NCBI GenBank assembly: GCA_008671135.1
Contig: RQAP01000047.1
Span: forward strand, 91,856-155,855
Length of the DNA stretch: 64,000 nt
Direction: 5' to 3'
DNA from: Collinsella aerofaciens
GTDB lineage: Bacteria; Actinomycetota; Coriobacteriia; Coriobacteriales; Coriobacteriaceae
The first letter of the stretch is position 1, and each line of letters starts with the position of its first letter. A program made the translations under genes and the position numbers. Below are positions 34,066-42,729 of this stretch, piece by piece. A model generated the notes under the pieces. The model was not told the origin of the DNA. It worked only from the letters and a program-made list of their open reading frames with translations, and made no database searches.

Positions 34066-35211
34066 ATGGACCTTGCTGACATCCGCCAGGCCATCGATGG
34101 CATCGACACCACGCTCCTCAACAGCTTTGTCGAGCGCATGGACATTGCCACCGAGGTAGCCAAGTCAAAAATCGAGATGGGCAAGGCCGTCTTCGACCCC
34201 GCCCGTGAGCGCTCCAAGCTCAACAACCTCGCCAGCCGCGCGCCCGAGCGCTACGAGGCGCAGACCATCACCCTGTTCCGTCTCCTCATGAGCATGAGCA
34301 AGGCCGAGCAGCAGCGCTACATCAACGAGCTCAAGGGCATCACCGTCTCGCAAAAGGCCCACGCCACGGCTGCAGTCTCCGACACGGCCTTCCCTCAAAC
34401 GGCCACCGTTGCCTGCCAGGGCGTGGAGGGTGCCTATAGCCAGATCGCCGCGTGCAAACTCTTCGACGTGCCCGACATCGCGTTTTTCGAGACCTTCGAA
34501 GGCGTTATGCGCGCTGTGCGCGACGGCTTCTGCGAGTTTGGCGTGCTGCCCATCGAGAACTCCACCGCCGGCTCGGTCAACGCCGTCTACGACCTGCTCG
34601 CCCAGTTCGACTTCCACATCGTGCGCTCGCTTCGCCTCAAGATCGACCACAACTTGCTCGTCAAGCCCGGCACCAAGCTCGCCGACGTGCGCGAGGTCTA
34701 CAGCCACGGCCAAGCCATTGCCCAGTGTGCCGGCTTTATCGAGTCCCACGACCTGCACGCCACCAAGTACCCAAACACGGCCATGTCGGCCGAGATGGTC
34801 GCCAACTCCGAGCGCACCGACGTCGCCGCCATCGCCTCGCTCAGCTGTGCCACGCTGTATGGCCTCGAGGTGCTGGAGCCCAATATCCAAGACTCGGACA
34901 ACAACTACACGCGCTTTGTCGTCATCGGCCGCGAGCCGCGCGTCTACCCCGGCGCTAATCGCACCTCGCTCATGATCACCACGGCCAACGAGCCGGGCGC
35001 CCTCTATCGCGTGCTCGAGCGCTTCTACGCACTCAACATCAACCTCATCAAGCTCGAGAGCCGCCCCATCCCCGGCCGCGACTTTGAGTTTATGTTCTAC
35101 TTTGATCTGGACTGCCCCTTTGGCAGCAAGGCCCTCGACGACCTGCTCGATTCCATCGACGACGTGTGCGAGAGCTTCACCTACTTTGGCAGCTACACGG
35201 AGGTGCTCTAG
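34066..35211 (+). CDS. pheA: Bifunctional chorismate mutase / prephenate dehydratase
   Basis: A 381-residue protein (P-protein). A helical chorismate mutase domain occupies about residues 1-90 (DIRQAIDGIDTTLLNSFVER), the dehydratase about 112-295 (VACQGVEGAYSQIA, IENSTAGSVNAVYDLL, NNYTRFVVIGRE) and an ACT domain from about 305 (GALYRVLERF, then KLESRPI, which in relatives binds Phe for feedback inhibition). It converts chorismate to phenylpyruvate. ATG 34066 is preferred over a longer overlapping frame. It abuts aroE-aroK. Confidence 0.95.
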   Translation: MDLADIRQAIDGIDTTLLNSFVERMDIATEVAKSKIEMGKAVFDPARERSKLNNLASRAPERYEAQTITLFRLLMSMSKAEQQRYINELKGITVSQKAHATAAVSDTAFPQTATVACQGVEGAYSQIAACKLFDVPDIAFFETFEGVMRAVRDGFCEFGVLPIENSTAGSVNAVYDLLAQFDFHIVRSLRLKIDHNLLVKPGTKLADVREVYSHGQAIAQCAGFIESHDLHATKYPNTAMSAEMVANSERTDVAAIASLSCATLYGLEVLEPNIQDSDNNYTRFVVIGREPRVYPGANRTSLMITTANEPGALYRVLERFYALNINLIKLESRPIPGRDFEFMFYFDLDCPFGSKALDDLLDSIDDVCESFTYFGSYTEVL

Positions 35212-36462
35212 ATGACCGATACCGCCGCAACCCGCCCCTACGGCGTGCTGGGCCGCGTGCTGGGCCACAGCTATACCCCGACCATCTACAAAGAGCTCGC
35301 TGGGCTTGAATACGTGCGTTTTGAACGCGAGCCCGAGGATCTTGAGGCTTTTATGACGGGCGACGAATGGGAGGGCACCAACGTGACCATCCCCTACAAG
35401 CGCGCCGTCATGGAATACCTGGACGAGCTGAGCCCGCTCGCCGAGCGCATGGGCAACGTCAACACCATCACGCGCCTGCCCGACGGCCGCCTGCACGGCG
35501 ATAATACTGACTACTTCGGTTTCCAGTGCCTGGTCGAGGAGTTGGGCGTTGAGGTTGCCGGCAAGAAGGCCCTCGTGCTCGGTGCCACCGGCGGCGCCGG
35601 CACCACGGCAAGTATGGTGCTGGGAGACATGGGCGCCATCGTCGTACCCGTGGGTCGCACGAGCGAGGTCAACTACGACAATATCGCGCAGCAGTCCGAC
35701 GCCTCCCTACTCGTCAACTGCACGCCCGCCGGCATGTTCCCCCATTGCCCCGACGCGCCTTGCACGCTCGAAGGCCTCGATGCGCTCGAGGGCGTCATCG
35801 ACATTGTCTACAACCCCGCCCGCACGGGCCTGATGCTCGAGGCCGAGCGCCGCGGCATCCCCTGCATCGGCGGCCTGCTTATGCTTGTTGCCCAGGCGGC
35901 ACAAGCTGTCGAGCGCTATACCGGCAAAGCCACCCCGCGCGAGAGGATCCTGGACGTAACGGAGCGCCTGTCACGCCGCGAACAGAACATCGCGCTGATC
36001 GGCATGCCGGGCTCGGGCAAGACCCGCGTGGGCGAGCAGATCGCCCAGCTCACGGGCCGCGAGCACATCGATCTCGATCGCGCCCTCGAGGAGCGCCTGG
36101 GCATGCCCTGCGCCGACTTTATCATCAAGTGCGGCGAGGCGGCCTTCCGCGAGCAGGAGACGGCAGCGCTGGCCGACATCTCCAAGCGCAGCGGCTTGGT
36201 GCTCTCCACCGGCGGCGGCGTGGTTACGCGCGACGAGAACTACCCTCTGCTGCACCAAAACAGCCAGATCGTGATGCTCAACCGCAAGCTCGACGAGCTC
36301 GCCCACAAGGGCCGCCCCATCACCGCGCGCGACGGCATCGACAAGCTGGCCGAGCAGCGTATGCCGCGCTACCGCGCCTGGGCCGACTACATCATCGACT
36401 CACGCGACTGCGCCGCCAACACCGCCCATGCCCTCCTCGACACCCTCCCACCCGCTCTCTAA
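35212..36462 (+). CDS. aroEK: Fused shikimate dehydrogenase / shikimate kinase
   Basis: A 416-residue fusion. Residues 1 to about 250 are shikimate dehydrogenase: GVLGRVLGHSYTP, NVTIPYK with its catalytic lysine, GDNTDYFGF and the NADP loop LGATGGAGTT. From about 255 the protein is shikimate kinase: P-loop IGMPGSGKTRVG, the DLDRALE site and LSTGGGVVTRDEN. It would reduce 3-dehydroshikimate and phosphorylate the product in sequence. The frame is unbroken, so this is a true fusion. GGAGG before the ATG lies in the end of pheA. A perfect hairpin follows the stop. Confidence 0.94.
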   Translation: MTDTAATRPYGVLGRVLGHSYTPTIYKELAGLEYVRFEREPEDLEAFMTGDEWEGTNVTIPYKRAVMEYLDELSPLAERMGNVNTITRLPDGRLHGDNTDYFGFQCLVEELGVEVAGKKALVLGATGGAGTTASMVLGDMGAIVVPVGRTSEVNYDNIAQQSDASLLVNCTPAGMFPHCPDAPCTLEGLDALEGVIDIVYNPARTGLMLEAERRGIPCIGGLLMLVAQAAQAVERYTGKATPRERILDVTERLSRREQNIALIGMPGSGKTRVGEQIAQLTGREHIDLDRALEERLGMPCADFIIKCGEAAFREQETAALADISKRSGLVLSTGGGVVTRDENYPLLHQNSQIVMLNRKLDELAHKGRPITARDGIDKLAEQRMPRYRAWADYIIDSRDCAANTAHALLDTLPPAL

Positions 36463-36464
36463 CC

Positions 36465-36506
36465 AAAACCACCACAAAGGGGGCAGGCACCTTTGTGGTG
36501 GTTTTT
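36465..36506 (+). terminator. Perfect 16-bp hairpin between aroEK and aroQ
   Basis: Arms 36465-36480 and 36490-36505 are perfectly complementary, with the nine-base loop GGGCAGGCA and a T-run on the plus side. It should end or attenuate transcription just before aroQ. The A-run on the other side makes it symmetric. Confidence 0.8.
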
Positions 36507-36526
36507 CAACTGCAAAGGAAGCAACC

Positions 36527-36964
36527 ATGAAAGCACTCGTCATTAACGGCCCCAACCTCAACATGCTCGGCATTCGCGAGCCAGGCATCTACGGCAGCGA
36601 CAACTACGATCGCTTAGTGCAGATCTGCCAGGAAGCGGGTGCCGCACAGGGCTTCGACGAGGTCGAGGTCTTCCAGTCTAACCACGAGGGCAGCATCGTC
36701 GACAAGATCCAGGAGGCTTACGGAAAGGTCGACGGCATCGTCATCAACCCGGCCGCCTACACGCACACAAGCGTGGCCATCCTGGACGCGCTCAAAGCCG
36801 TCGCCATCCCGGCTGTGGAGGTCCACATTAGCGCAGTCGAGACCCGCGAAGACTTCCGCCAGGTGAGCTACGCCCGTCTGGCCTGCTTCGCCACCATCAC
36901 CGGAGAGGGCCTCCAAGGCTACGCCCACGCGTTGGAGCTGCTGAAAGAGCATCTCGAAAAGTAA
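36527..36964 (+). CDS. aroQ: 3-dehydroquinate dehydratase, type II
   Basis: A 145-residue type II dehydroquinase converting dehydroquinate to dehydroshikimate. Visible are VINGPNLNMLGIREPGIYG with the catalytic tyrosine, the FQSNHEGSIVDKIQ site, INPAAYTHTSVAI and VEVHISAVETRE. ATG 36527 is used because the protein then starts as the family does. A strong hairpin lies 21 bases upstream, so its transcription depends on read-through or a separate promoter that was not found. Confidence 0.95.
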   Translation: MKALVINGPNLNMLGIREPGIYGSDNYDRLVQICQEAGAAQGFDEVEVFQSNHEGSIVDKIQEAYGKVDGIVINPAAYTHTSVAILDALKAVAIPAVEVHISAVETREDFRQVSYARLACFATITGEGLQGYAHALELLKEHLEK

Positions 36965-37026
36965 AATGCCAACCCCAACAAACAGCAGCGGCTTGCTCGC
37001 GCTCGGCTCCAGCAACACACAAGATG

Positions 37027-37059
37027 AAAAAAGCCCAGACCACCAAGCGGTCCGGGCTT
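37027..37059 (-). terminator. Terminator after tRNA-Arg(TCT)
   Basis: On the minus strand an 11-bp stem with one G-T pair (arms 37059-37049 and 37041-37031), a seven-base loop and a following TTTTTT. It lies 10 bases after the tRNA. Confidence 0.85.
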
Positions 37060-37068
37060 AATAAACGA

Positions 37069-37145
37069 TGGTGCTCCATGGCGGATTCGAACCGTCGACC
37101 TTGGGATTAGAAGTCCCCTGCTCTATCCAACTGAGCTAATGGAGC
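37069..37145 (-). tRNA. tRNA-Arg (anticodon TCT)
   Basis: The minus strand forms acceptor GCTCCAT with ATGGAGC, D arm TAGCTCAGTTGG, anticodon stem GGGGA/TCCC around CTTCTAA, and T arm GGTTCGAATCC. The anticodon TCT reads AGA and AGG. CCA is encoded. Confidence 0.95.
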
Positions 37146-37197
37146 AAATAACCGCACGCCCAGCCAAACAATTCGGCCAAGCGCAAGTAATTATAAC

Positions 37198-37965
37198 CTA
37201 GTTGAACTGCTCGCGATACGCCTTGCAGACCTCACTGACCGGGCCGTCCATGCGAAGGTCACCCTTCTCAATCCAAACGGCACGCTGGCAGATGCGCTCA
37301 ACCTGCTCCATGGAGTGCGAAACGAACAGAACCGTCACGTCGCCGCTCTGGATAAAGTGCTGGATGCGGGCCTCGCACTTCTGCTGGAAGAACACATCAC
37401 CGACGGACAGCGTCTCGTCAACGATCAGAATATCGGGCTCGGTAATCGTCGCGATTGCAAAGGCGATACGCGCCACCATGCCCGAGGAGAAGTTCTTAAG
37501 CGGCATATCGACAAAGTTCTGAAGCTCAGCGAACTCAATAATGCCGTCAAAGTTGGCGTCGATGAACTCCTTGGTATAGCCGAGCAGGGCGCCGTTCAGA
37601 TAGATGTTCTCGCGGGCGGTCAGCTCGGGGTCAAAGCCGGCACCAAGCTCAATCAGCGGCGCAATGTTACCGTGCACCTTAACGCTGCCCTCGCTAGGCT
37701 CAAGCACACCGGCGATAATCTTGAGCATCGTAGACTTACCGGAACCATTGGTGCCAACCAGACCCACGACCTCGCCACGATGAATATCAAACGAGATATG
37801 CTTGAGCGCCCTAAACTCCTCAAAGAACAACTCGTGCTTGGCAAGCTTGATGAAGTACTCCTTGAGGTTGGTCAGCGACTCGGACGCCATGTTAAAGATC
37901 ATGGTGACGTCGTCGACCTCGACAGCCAGAGGCTGCTCGCTGTAATCAACAACAGATTCAGTCAT
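37198..37965 (-). CDS. Polysaccharide/teichoic-acid ABC exporter, ATP-binding protein
   Basis: A 255-residue ATPase of the TagH/Wzt/RfbE group. Walker A is GTNGSGKST, the signature is NFSSGMVARIAFA, Walker B is ILIVDETLSVGD, and the H-loop is FVSHSM. The N-terminal region FNMASESLTNLKEYFIKL before the domain is characteristic of glycan exporters. It lacks the long C-terminal carbohydrate-binding domain of Wzt. With the permease upstream it exports an undecaprenyl-linked glycan. ATG 37965 follows AAGGAG; GTG 37968 is possible. Confidence 0.9.
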   Translation of the reverse strand: MTESVVDYSEQPLAVEVDDVTMIFNMASESLTNLKEYFIKLAKHELFFEEFRALKHISFDIHRGEVVGLVGTNGSGKSTMLKIIAGVLEPSEGSVKVHGNIAPLIELGAGFDPELTARENIYLNGALLGYTKEFIDANFDGIIEFAELQNFVDMPLKNFSSGMVARIAFAIATITEPDILIVDETLSVGDVFFQQKCEARIQHFIQSGDVTVLFVSHSMEQVERICQRAVWIEKGDLRMDGPVSEVCKAYREQFN

Positions 37966-37976
37966 CACAGCACTCC

Positions 37977-38822
37977 TTAGATGTAGAGGATGAACTTGCG
38001 CTCGGACTTATGGAACACGGTATAGCCAATAACAAGCGCAAGAACCGCCCAAGCAACGCACATACCAAACGTCATAAGCGAGGGCGTAGTCTGGAACAGG
38101 AAGATATCGCGCATAAACTGCAGGTAGTTATACATGGGGTTCGCATAGACCAGAATGCGCACGAGATGCGGCATTTGCGCAACGAAGTCGGTCGTCCAGA
38201 AAATAGGCGTAATGTAAGTCCACGCCGTAATGACGACGCTCCACAGATGCATGACATCGCGGAAGAAGACCGTGAGGGCGGAGAGCATCATGCCCAGGCC
38301 CATGCAGAAGCACATAAGCAGCAGTAGGCAGACCGGCAGCAGAATCAGGTGCCAAGAAGGCATAACGTGGAACCACAGCATAACGATGGCAACGGCGACC
38401 AGCGAGAAGGCAAAGTTAACCAGCGAGAAGAGCACCTTCTGTACTGGGAAGACCCAGCGGTGCACCTTAACCTTCTTGAGCAGCGGGGCAGCACCCACGA
38501 TCGACGTCAGGGCCTGGTTCGTAGACTCGGACATGACGGCAAAGGTGACGTTACCCACGATCAAGTACAGCGGGTACATCTCGGGCGTAATTGAGCCATT
38601 GCGGCCCTGGGCGAAAATCGTCGAGAACACGATGGCCATGACGATCATCATCAGCAGCGGGTTGAGCACCGACCATGCGACGCCCAGAACGCTACGGCGA
38701 TACTTGATCTTAAAATCCTTGGTAACCAGCTGACGAAGGATAAACGCGTCCTTCTCAAATTCGTTCTTAGCAAACGTCGCAGGCAGACTGCGAGTTTCTT
38801 GTTGCTTTGTCTGATCCGACAC
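37977..38822 (-). CDS. Polysaccharide/teichoic-acid ABC exporter, permease
   Basis: A 281-residue ABC-2 membrane protein with six hydrophobic segments, of the TagG/Wzm/RgpC family (KYRRSVLGVAWSVLNPLLMM, YLIVGNVTFAVMSEST). It forms the exporter with the ATPase 11 bases downstream. The start is GTG 38822 (AAAGGAG eight bases upstream), not the longer frame. The exported polymer could be the rhamnose-containing glycan of this region; that is inference. Confidence 0.9.
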   Translation of the reverse strand: MSDQTKQQETRSLPATFAKNEFEKDAFILRQLVTKDFKIKYRRSVLGVAWSVLNPLLMMIVMAIVFSTIFAQGRNGSITPEMYPLYLIVGNVTFAVMSESTNQALTSIVGAAPLLKKVKVHRWVFPVQKVLFSLVNFAFSLVAVAIVMLWFHVMPSWHLILLPVCLLLLMCFCMGLGMMLSALTVFFRDVMHLWSVVITAWTYITPIFWTTDFVAQMPHLVRILVYANPMYNYLQFMRDIFLFQTTPSLMTFGMCVAWAVLALVIGYTVFHKSERKFILYI

Positions 38823-38945
38823 GGATGCAACTCCTTTACTCGTAATCGTTGACAAACGAACAGTATAGACCCGACGGCCATGCAAACGATTCGCGCAACA
38901 AAACTGGAGAACTAACCCACATCTTAGGATGCCAAGCCCAAACGG

Positions 38946-38951
38946 CTATAC
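38946..38951 (+). promoter_or_regulatory. Putative -10 element of the glycosyltransferase gene
   Basis: TATACT in GGCTATACTTTC lies about 32 bases before the GTG start at 38983, in the divergent spacer. A mirrored TATACT at 38861-38866 on the minus strand could serve the permease gene. No strong -35 boxes are seen. Confidence 0.35.
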
Positions 38952-38982
38952 TTTCAAGGATTGAACGTATAAGGAGCATTGA

Positions 38983-39954
38983 GTGAATTCTGAATCCATC
39001 GCCGTCATCATCCCCTGCTACAACGAAGCGCTCACGATTGGTAAGGTCATCGACGACTTTCACCGCGAGCTTCCGCAGGCGACGGTCTATGTCTATGACA
39101 ATAACTCGTCGGACGATACCTCACGCATCGCCACCGAGCACGGCGCCACGGTGCGTTTTGAGCCGCGTCAGGGAAAGGGCAACGTGTGCCGTCAGATGTT
39201 TCGCGACATCGATGCCGATTGTTACCTGATGGTCGACGGCGATGACACCTACCCCGCCGAGGCGGCCAAAGCCCTCTGCGAGCCCATCCTCAACGGCACG
39301 GCCGACATGACCGTGGGCGACCGTCTTTCCAACGGCACCTATGCCGAGGAGAACAAACGTGCCTTCCACGGCTTTGGCAACAACCTGGTACGTGCCATGA
39401 TCAAGTGGATCTATGGCTACAGCTTCGATGACGTCATGACCGGCTACCGCGCCATGAGTCGCCCGTTCGTTAAAACCTTCCCTGTGCTTTCCGAGGGCTT
39501 TCAAATCGAAACCGAGCTCTCGATTCACGCTGTCGACCACCGCTGGCGCATCAAAGATGTGCCCATCGAGTACCGCGACCGTCCGGAAGGCTCCGAGTCC
39601 AAGCTCAATACCGTGAGCGACGGCATTAAAGTCGTCGCGATGATCGGCACGCTGTTCAAGGACTACCGCCCGCTGAAGTTCTTCAGCCTGGTTGCGCTTC
39701 TGTTTGCGGTGATCGGCCTCGCCCTGGGCACGCCCATCGTTGTCGAGTATTTCCAGACCGGCCTCGTTCCTCGCTTCCCCACCGCCATGCTCGCCGCGTC
39801 GTTTATGTTCCTGTGCGGCCTGAGCCTTGCAACCGGATTCATCCTCGATTCCGTGGCAAAGGTCGAAAAAAAGCAGTGGGAGGTCAACGTGTACAGCAAA
39901 TACGCCTACGACGACCAGCCTGGCAGGTCCGCCACCACGCCAAGCGAGAGGTAG
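38983..39954 (+). CDS. Family 2 glycosyltransferase with C-terminal membrane segments
   Basis: A 323-residue protein like polyprenyl-phosphate sugar transferases. The GT2 domain has VIIPCYNEALTIGKVIDDF, the metal-binding DGDDTYPAE and DDVMTGYRAMSR. Two membrane helices follow (from about residue 230). Such enzymes load glucose, mannose or GlcNAc onto a lipid carrier. The start is GTG 38983, six bases after AAGGAG. It is divergent from the ABC exporter and convergent with the rml genes. Confidence 0.88.
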   Translation: MNSESIAVIIPCYNEALTIGKVIDDFHRELPQATVYVYDNNSSDDTSRIATEHGATVRFEPRQGKGNVCRQMFRDIDADCYLMVDGDDTYPAEAAKALCEPILNGTADMTVGDRLSNGTYAEENKRAFHGFGNNLVRAMIKWIYGYSFDDVMTGYRAMSRPFVKTFPVLSEGFQIETELSIHAVDHRWRIKDVPIEYRDRPEGSESKLNTVSDGIKVVAMIGTLFKDYRPLKFFSLVALLFAVIGLALGTPIVVEYFQTGLVPRFPTAMLAASFMFLCGLSLATGFILDSVAKVEKKQWEVNVYSKYAYDDQPGRSATTPSER

Positions 39955-40004
39955 ATCTTCCGCAAAATACTATTGGCACCACTGCGTAGATAGCCACCAA
40001 CAAG

Positions 40005-40034
40005 AAAAGCCGCCGTTAACAAGCGGCGGCTTTT
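40005..40034. terminator. Bidirectional terminator
   Basis: AAAAGCCGCCG and CGGCGGCTTTT pair around an eight-base loop, between two convergent genes. The A and T runs serve both strands. Confidence 0.88.
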
Positions 40035-40056
40035 GCTCTCGAAAAGTTAATAGCGG

Positions 40057-41511
40057 CTAGAGCGTCTTGAGGTACTCCCCCAGCTCTTCCTCCCAGTCGG
40101 GCATGTGGAACCCGACCGACTCGAGCCTGGACAGGTCGAGCGCGGAGTGGACCGGGCGCGGGGCGACGGGGCCGGCGGCGCCGGCGTAGTAGTCGGCGGT
40201 CGAAACCGGCACGACCCTGTCCCCGTTGCCGTTGGCGGCCTCGAAGACGGCGCGGGCGATGTCGGCCCAGCTCCTCACGGCGCCCGAGCCGGTGCAGCCG
40301 TAGGTGCCGTAGGGGGCGTGCGTCCCCAGCACGTGGAAGATGGCCTCGGCCATGTCGCGCGTGAAGGTCAGGCGGCCCAGCTGGTCGTCAACGACCGTGA
40401 CCTGCTCGAGCCCGTCCTCGGGGTCGGCGACGCGGTCGGACAGCGCCTTCATGGTCTTGACGAAGTTGTGCCCCTCGCCGATGACCCAGCTGGAGCGCAT
40501 GATGTAGTGGCGCGAGCACCCGGCCACGGCGATGTCGCCGGCGGCCTTGGTCTGGCCGTAGACGGACAGCGGGCTGAGGGGCTCCTCCTCGTCGTGCACC
40601 TCGGCCGTGCCGTCGAAGACGTAGTCGCTGGACACGTGGACGAGGGTGATCCCGTGATCAGAGCATGTGCGGGCGAGGAGGGCGGGGCCGGTGGCGTTGG
40701 CCTTCCATGCGGTCACGCGGCCCTCGGGGGTCTCGGCTTTATCCACGGCGGTGTAGGCGCCGCAGTTGATGACCGTGCCGTAGAGCGACCAGTCGTACTG
40801 TGTGTAGGCGTCCGGGTCGGACATGTCGAAGGTGTCGATGTCGCAGAAGTCGAAGTCCTTGGCGACGCCGCGCTCCTCCGCCAGCCTGCGCACAGCATGG
40901 CCCAGCTGGCCGTTGCAGCCGGTGACGAGCGTCCTCTTGGGCGCCATTGGGACGACGTCCCTGAGCATCGGGTGGTTCAGGTCCGCCTCGGATACAGTGG
41001 CCTCATCGAGCGGGATCGGCCACTCGATGGCGAGCTCGGGGTCGGCGAGGTTCACGAAGGTGTAGGTCTTCTTGAGCTCGAGGGACCAGTGGGCGTCCAC
41101 CAGGTAGGTGTAGGCGGTGCCGTCCTCCAGGGCCTGGAAGGAGTTGCCCACGCCGCGCGGGACGTAGATGGCCTTGGACGGGTCGAGCGTGCAGGTGAAC
41201 ACCTTCCCGTAGGTCTCGCTGCCCTCGCGCAGGTCCACCCATGCGCCGAAGACGCTGCCGCGCGCCACGGAGATGAACTTGTCCCAGGGCTCGGCGTGGA
41301 TGCCGCGGGTGACGCCGCGGCTGTCGTTGTAGGAGATGTTGTTCTGGACGACCCTGAGGTCCGGGATGCCCAGGGCGGTCATCTTGGCGCGCTGCCAGTT
41401 CTCCTTGAACCAGCCGCGCGAGTCGCCGTGGACGGCCAGGTCGACGACCTTGAGGCCCTCGATGCCGGTCTCGGCGACGGAGAGGTCCTTCTCGAATGCG
41501 ATATCTGCCAT
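40057..41511 (-). CDS. rmlCD: Fused dTDP-4-dehydrorhamnose 3,5-epimerase / reductase
   Basis: A 484-residue fusion catalysing the last two steps to dTDP-L-rhamnose. Residues 1 to about 185 are RmlC-like (DSRGWFKENWQRAKM, RGIHAEPWDKFISV, YVPRGVGNSFQAL). From about 190 it is RmlD, an extended short-chain dehydrogenase with TLVTGCNGQLGHAV, HVSSDYVFDG and the YGQTK catalytic motif. The frame runs through without a break. Relative to core genes it uses noticeably more AGG and GGG codons, as does rmlB. It lies downstream of rmlB beyond a very strong hairpin. Confidence 0.93.
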   Translation of the reverse strand: MADIAFEKDLSVAETGIEGLKVVDLAVHGDSRGWFKENWQRAKMTALGIPDLRVVQNNISYNDSRGVTRGIHAEPWDKFISVARGSVFGAWVDLREGSETYGKVFTCTLDPSKAIYVPRGVGNSFQALEDGTAYTYLVDAHWSLELKKTYTFVNLADPELAIEWPIPLDEATVSEADLNHPMLRDVVPMAPKRTLVTGCNGQLGHAVRRLAEERGVAKDFDFCDIDTFDMSDPDAYTQYDWSLYGTVINCGAYTAVDKAETPEGRVTAWKANATGPALLARTCSDHGITLVHVSSDYVFDGTAEVHDEEEPLSPLSVYGQTKAAGDIAVAGCSRHYIMRSSWVIGEGHNFVKTMKALSDRVADPEDGLEQVTVVDDQLGRLTFTRDMAEAIFHVLGTHAPYGTYGCTGSGAVRSWADIARAVFEAANGNGDRVVPVSTADYYAGAAGPVAPRPVHSALDLSRLESVGFHMPDWEEELGEYLKTL

Positions 41512-41547
41512 GTGGAAAAAGCTCCTATCGAAGAGGTTGGATAACCG

Positions 41548-41608
41548 GGGGTGCCCGCGCGGGGACGCAGGATCATCCCCATGCCCTGCGGCCCCGCGCG
41601 GGCGCCCC
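41548..41608. repeat. Long G+C-rich hairpin between rmlB and rmlCD
   Basis: Arms 41548-41564 and 41592-41608 pair over 17 positions (one G-T); after one mismatch the stem continues for six pairs (66-71 with 85-90 of the 41,500 block) around a 13-base loop. No T-run follows, so it is not a classic terminator. It could stabilise mRNA ends or be a REP-like element. Confidence 0.8.
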
Positions 41609-41634
41609 GCGGTGCGCTTCGCCGGGATGCGGTC

Positions 41635-42654
41635 TTACTGCCCCTGCGCGCGGTAGCGGGCCTCGGTGGCCTCCTTGGCCGGGCGCCACCAGGACTCGTT
41701 GGCGACGTACCAGTCGATGGTCTGCCTCAGTCCCCCGGCGAAGTCGGTGTGCGCCGGCCTCCAGCCGAGCTCCCGCTGGAGCTTCGTGCTGTCGATGGCG
41801 TAGCGGCGGTCGTGGCCGGGACGGTCGGCGACCCAGTCGAAGTCCTCGGGGTCGCGGCCCATGGCCTCCAGGATCATGCGGAGCACGGTGATGTTATTCT
41901 TCTCGCCGTCGGCGCCGATGAGGTAGGTCTCCCCCGTGCGGCCCTTGGTGAGGATGTCCCAGACGGCCGAGGAGTGGTCCTCGGTGTGGATCCAGTCGCG
42001 GACGTTCTCGCCCTTCCCGTAGAGCTTGGGGCGCACGCCGTCGATGATGTTCGTGATCTGCCTGGGGATGAACTTCTCCACGTGCTGGTAGGGGCCGTAG
42101 TTGTTGGAGCAGTTGGAGATCGTGGCGCGCAGGCCGTAGGTGCGGGTCCAGGCGCGCACGAGCATATCGGAGCTGGCCTTGGTGCTCGAGTACGGGCTGC
42201 TCGGGTGATACGGCGTCTCCTCGGTGAACTTCGCCGGGTCGTCGAGCGCCAGGTCGCCGTAGACCTCGTCGGTGGAGACGTGGTGGTAGCGGATGCCGTA
42301 TTTGCGGACGGCCTCCAGCAGGCGGAAGGTTCCCTCGACGTTTGTGCGCAGGAACGGCTCGGGGTCCGCGATAGAGTTGTCGTTGTGGCTCTCGGCGGCG
42401 TAGTGCACGATGGCGTCGTGGCCCGGGACGATCCTGTCCAGCAGCTCGGCGTCGCAGATGTCGCCCACGACGAGCTCCACGCGGTCGGAGGGCAGGCCCG
42501 CGATGTTCTCGGGGTTGCCGGCGTAGGTCAGCTTGTCCAGGACGGTGACGTGTACCTCGGGGTGGTTGTCCACGACGTAGTGCACGAAGTTGCTGCCGAT
42601 GAAGCCGCAGCCGCCCGTGACGATGATGTTCTTGGGTTCAAAAATCTCAGACAT
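41635..42654 (-). CDS. rmlB: dTDP-glucose 4,6-dehydratase
   Basis: A 339-residue extended short-chain dehydrogenase making dTDP-4-keto-6-deoxyglucose. The NAD loop is VTGGCGFIGSNFVHYV, the substrate stretch HVSTDEVYGDL, and the catalytic motif YSSTKA. C-terminal HDRRYAID is typical. ATG 42654 is preferred to an upstream in-frame ATG that would add 21 residues. It is the second rhamnose gene, but the DUF4869/P-loop pair lies between it and rmlA. Confidence 0.94.
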   Translation of the reverse strand: MSEIFEPKNIIVTGGCGFIGSNFVHYVVDNHPEVHVTVLDKLTYAGNPENIAGLPSDRVELVVGDICDAELLDRIVPGHDAIVHYAAESHNDNSIADPEPFLRTNVEGTFRLLEAVRKYGIRYHHVSTDEVYGDLALDDPAKFTEETPYHPSSPYSSTKASSDMLVRAWTRTYGLRATISNCSNNYGPYQHVEKFIPRQITNIIDGVRPKLYGKGENVRDWIHTEDHSSAVWDILTKGRTGETYLIGADGEKNNITVLRMILEAMGRDPEDFDWVADRPGHDRRYAIDSTKLQRELGWRPAHTDFAGGLRQTIDWYVANESWWRPAKEATEARYRAQGQ

Positions 42655-42729
42655 GAAAATCCAATCTGAAGCATGTACAGCTTCTTTAGTATGCCGCAGG
42701 AAGTGATGCCGCGACACTATTCAACAAAA

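Noticed and set aside
34165..35496. Minus-strand frame opposite pheA and aroEK
   Set aside because: It is antisense to two well-supported enzymes and has no recognisable domain.
37198..38822. Drug-efflux ABC transporter
   Set aside because: The N-terminal extension of the ATPase and the permease sequence fit glycan exporters, as do the neighbours.
40105..42669. Long plus-strand frames opposite rmlCD and rmlB
   Set aside because: They are Gly/Val/Ala-rich shadows; the minus strand carries unmistakable Rml motifs.
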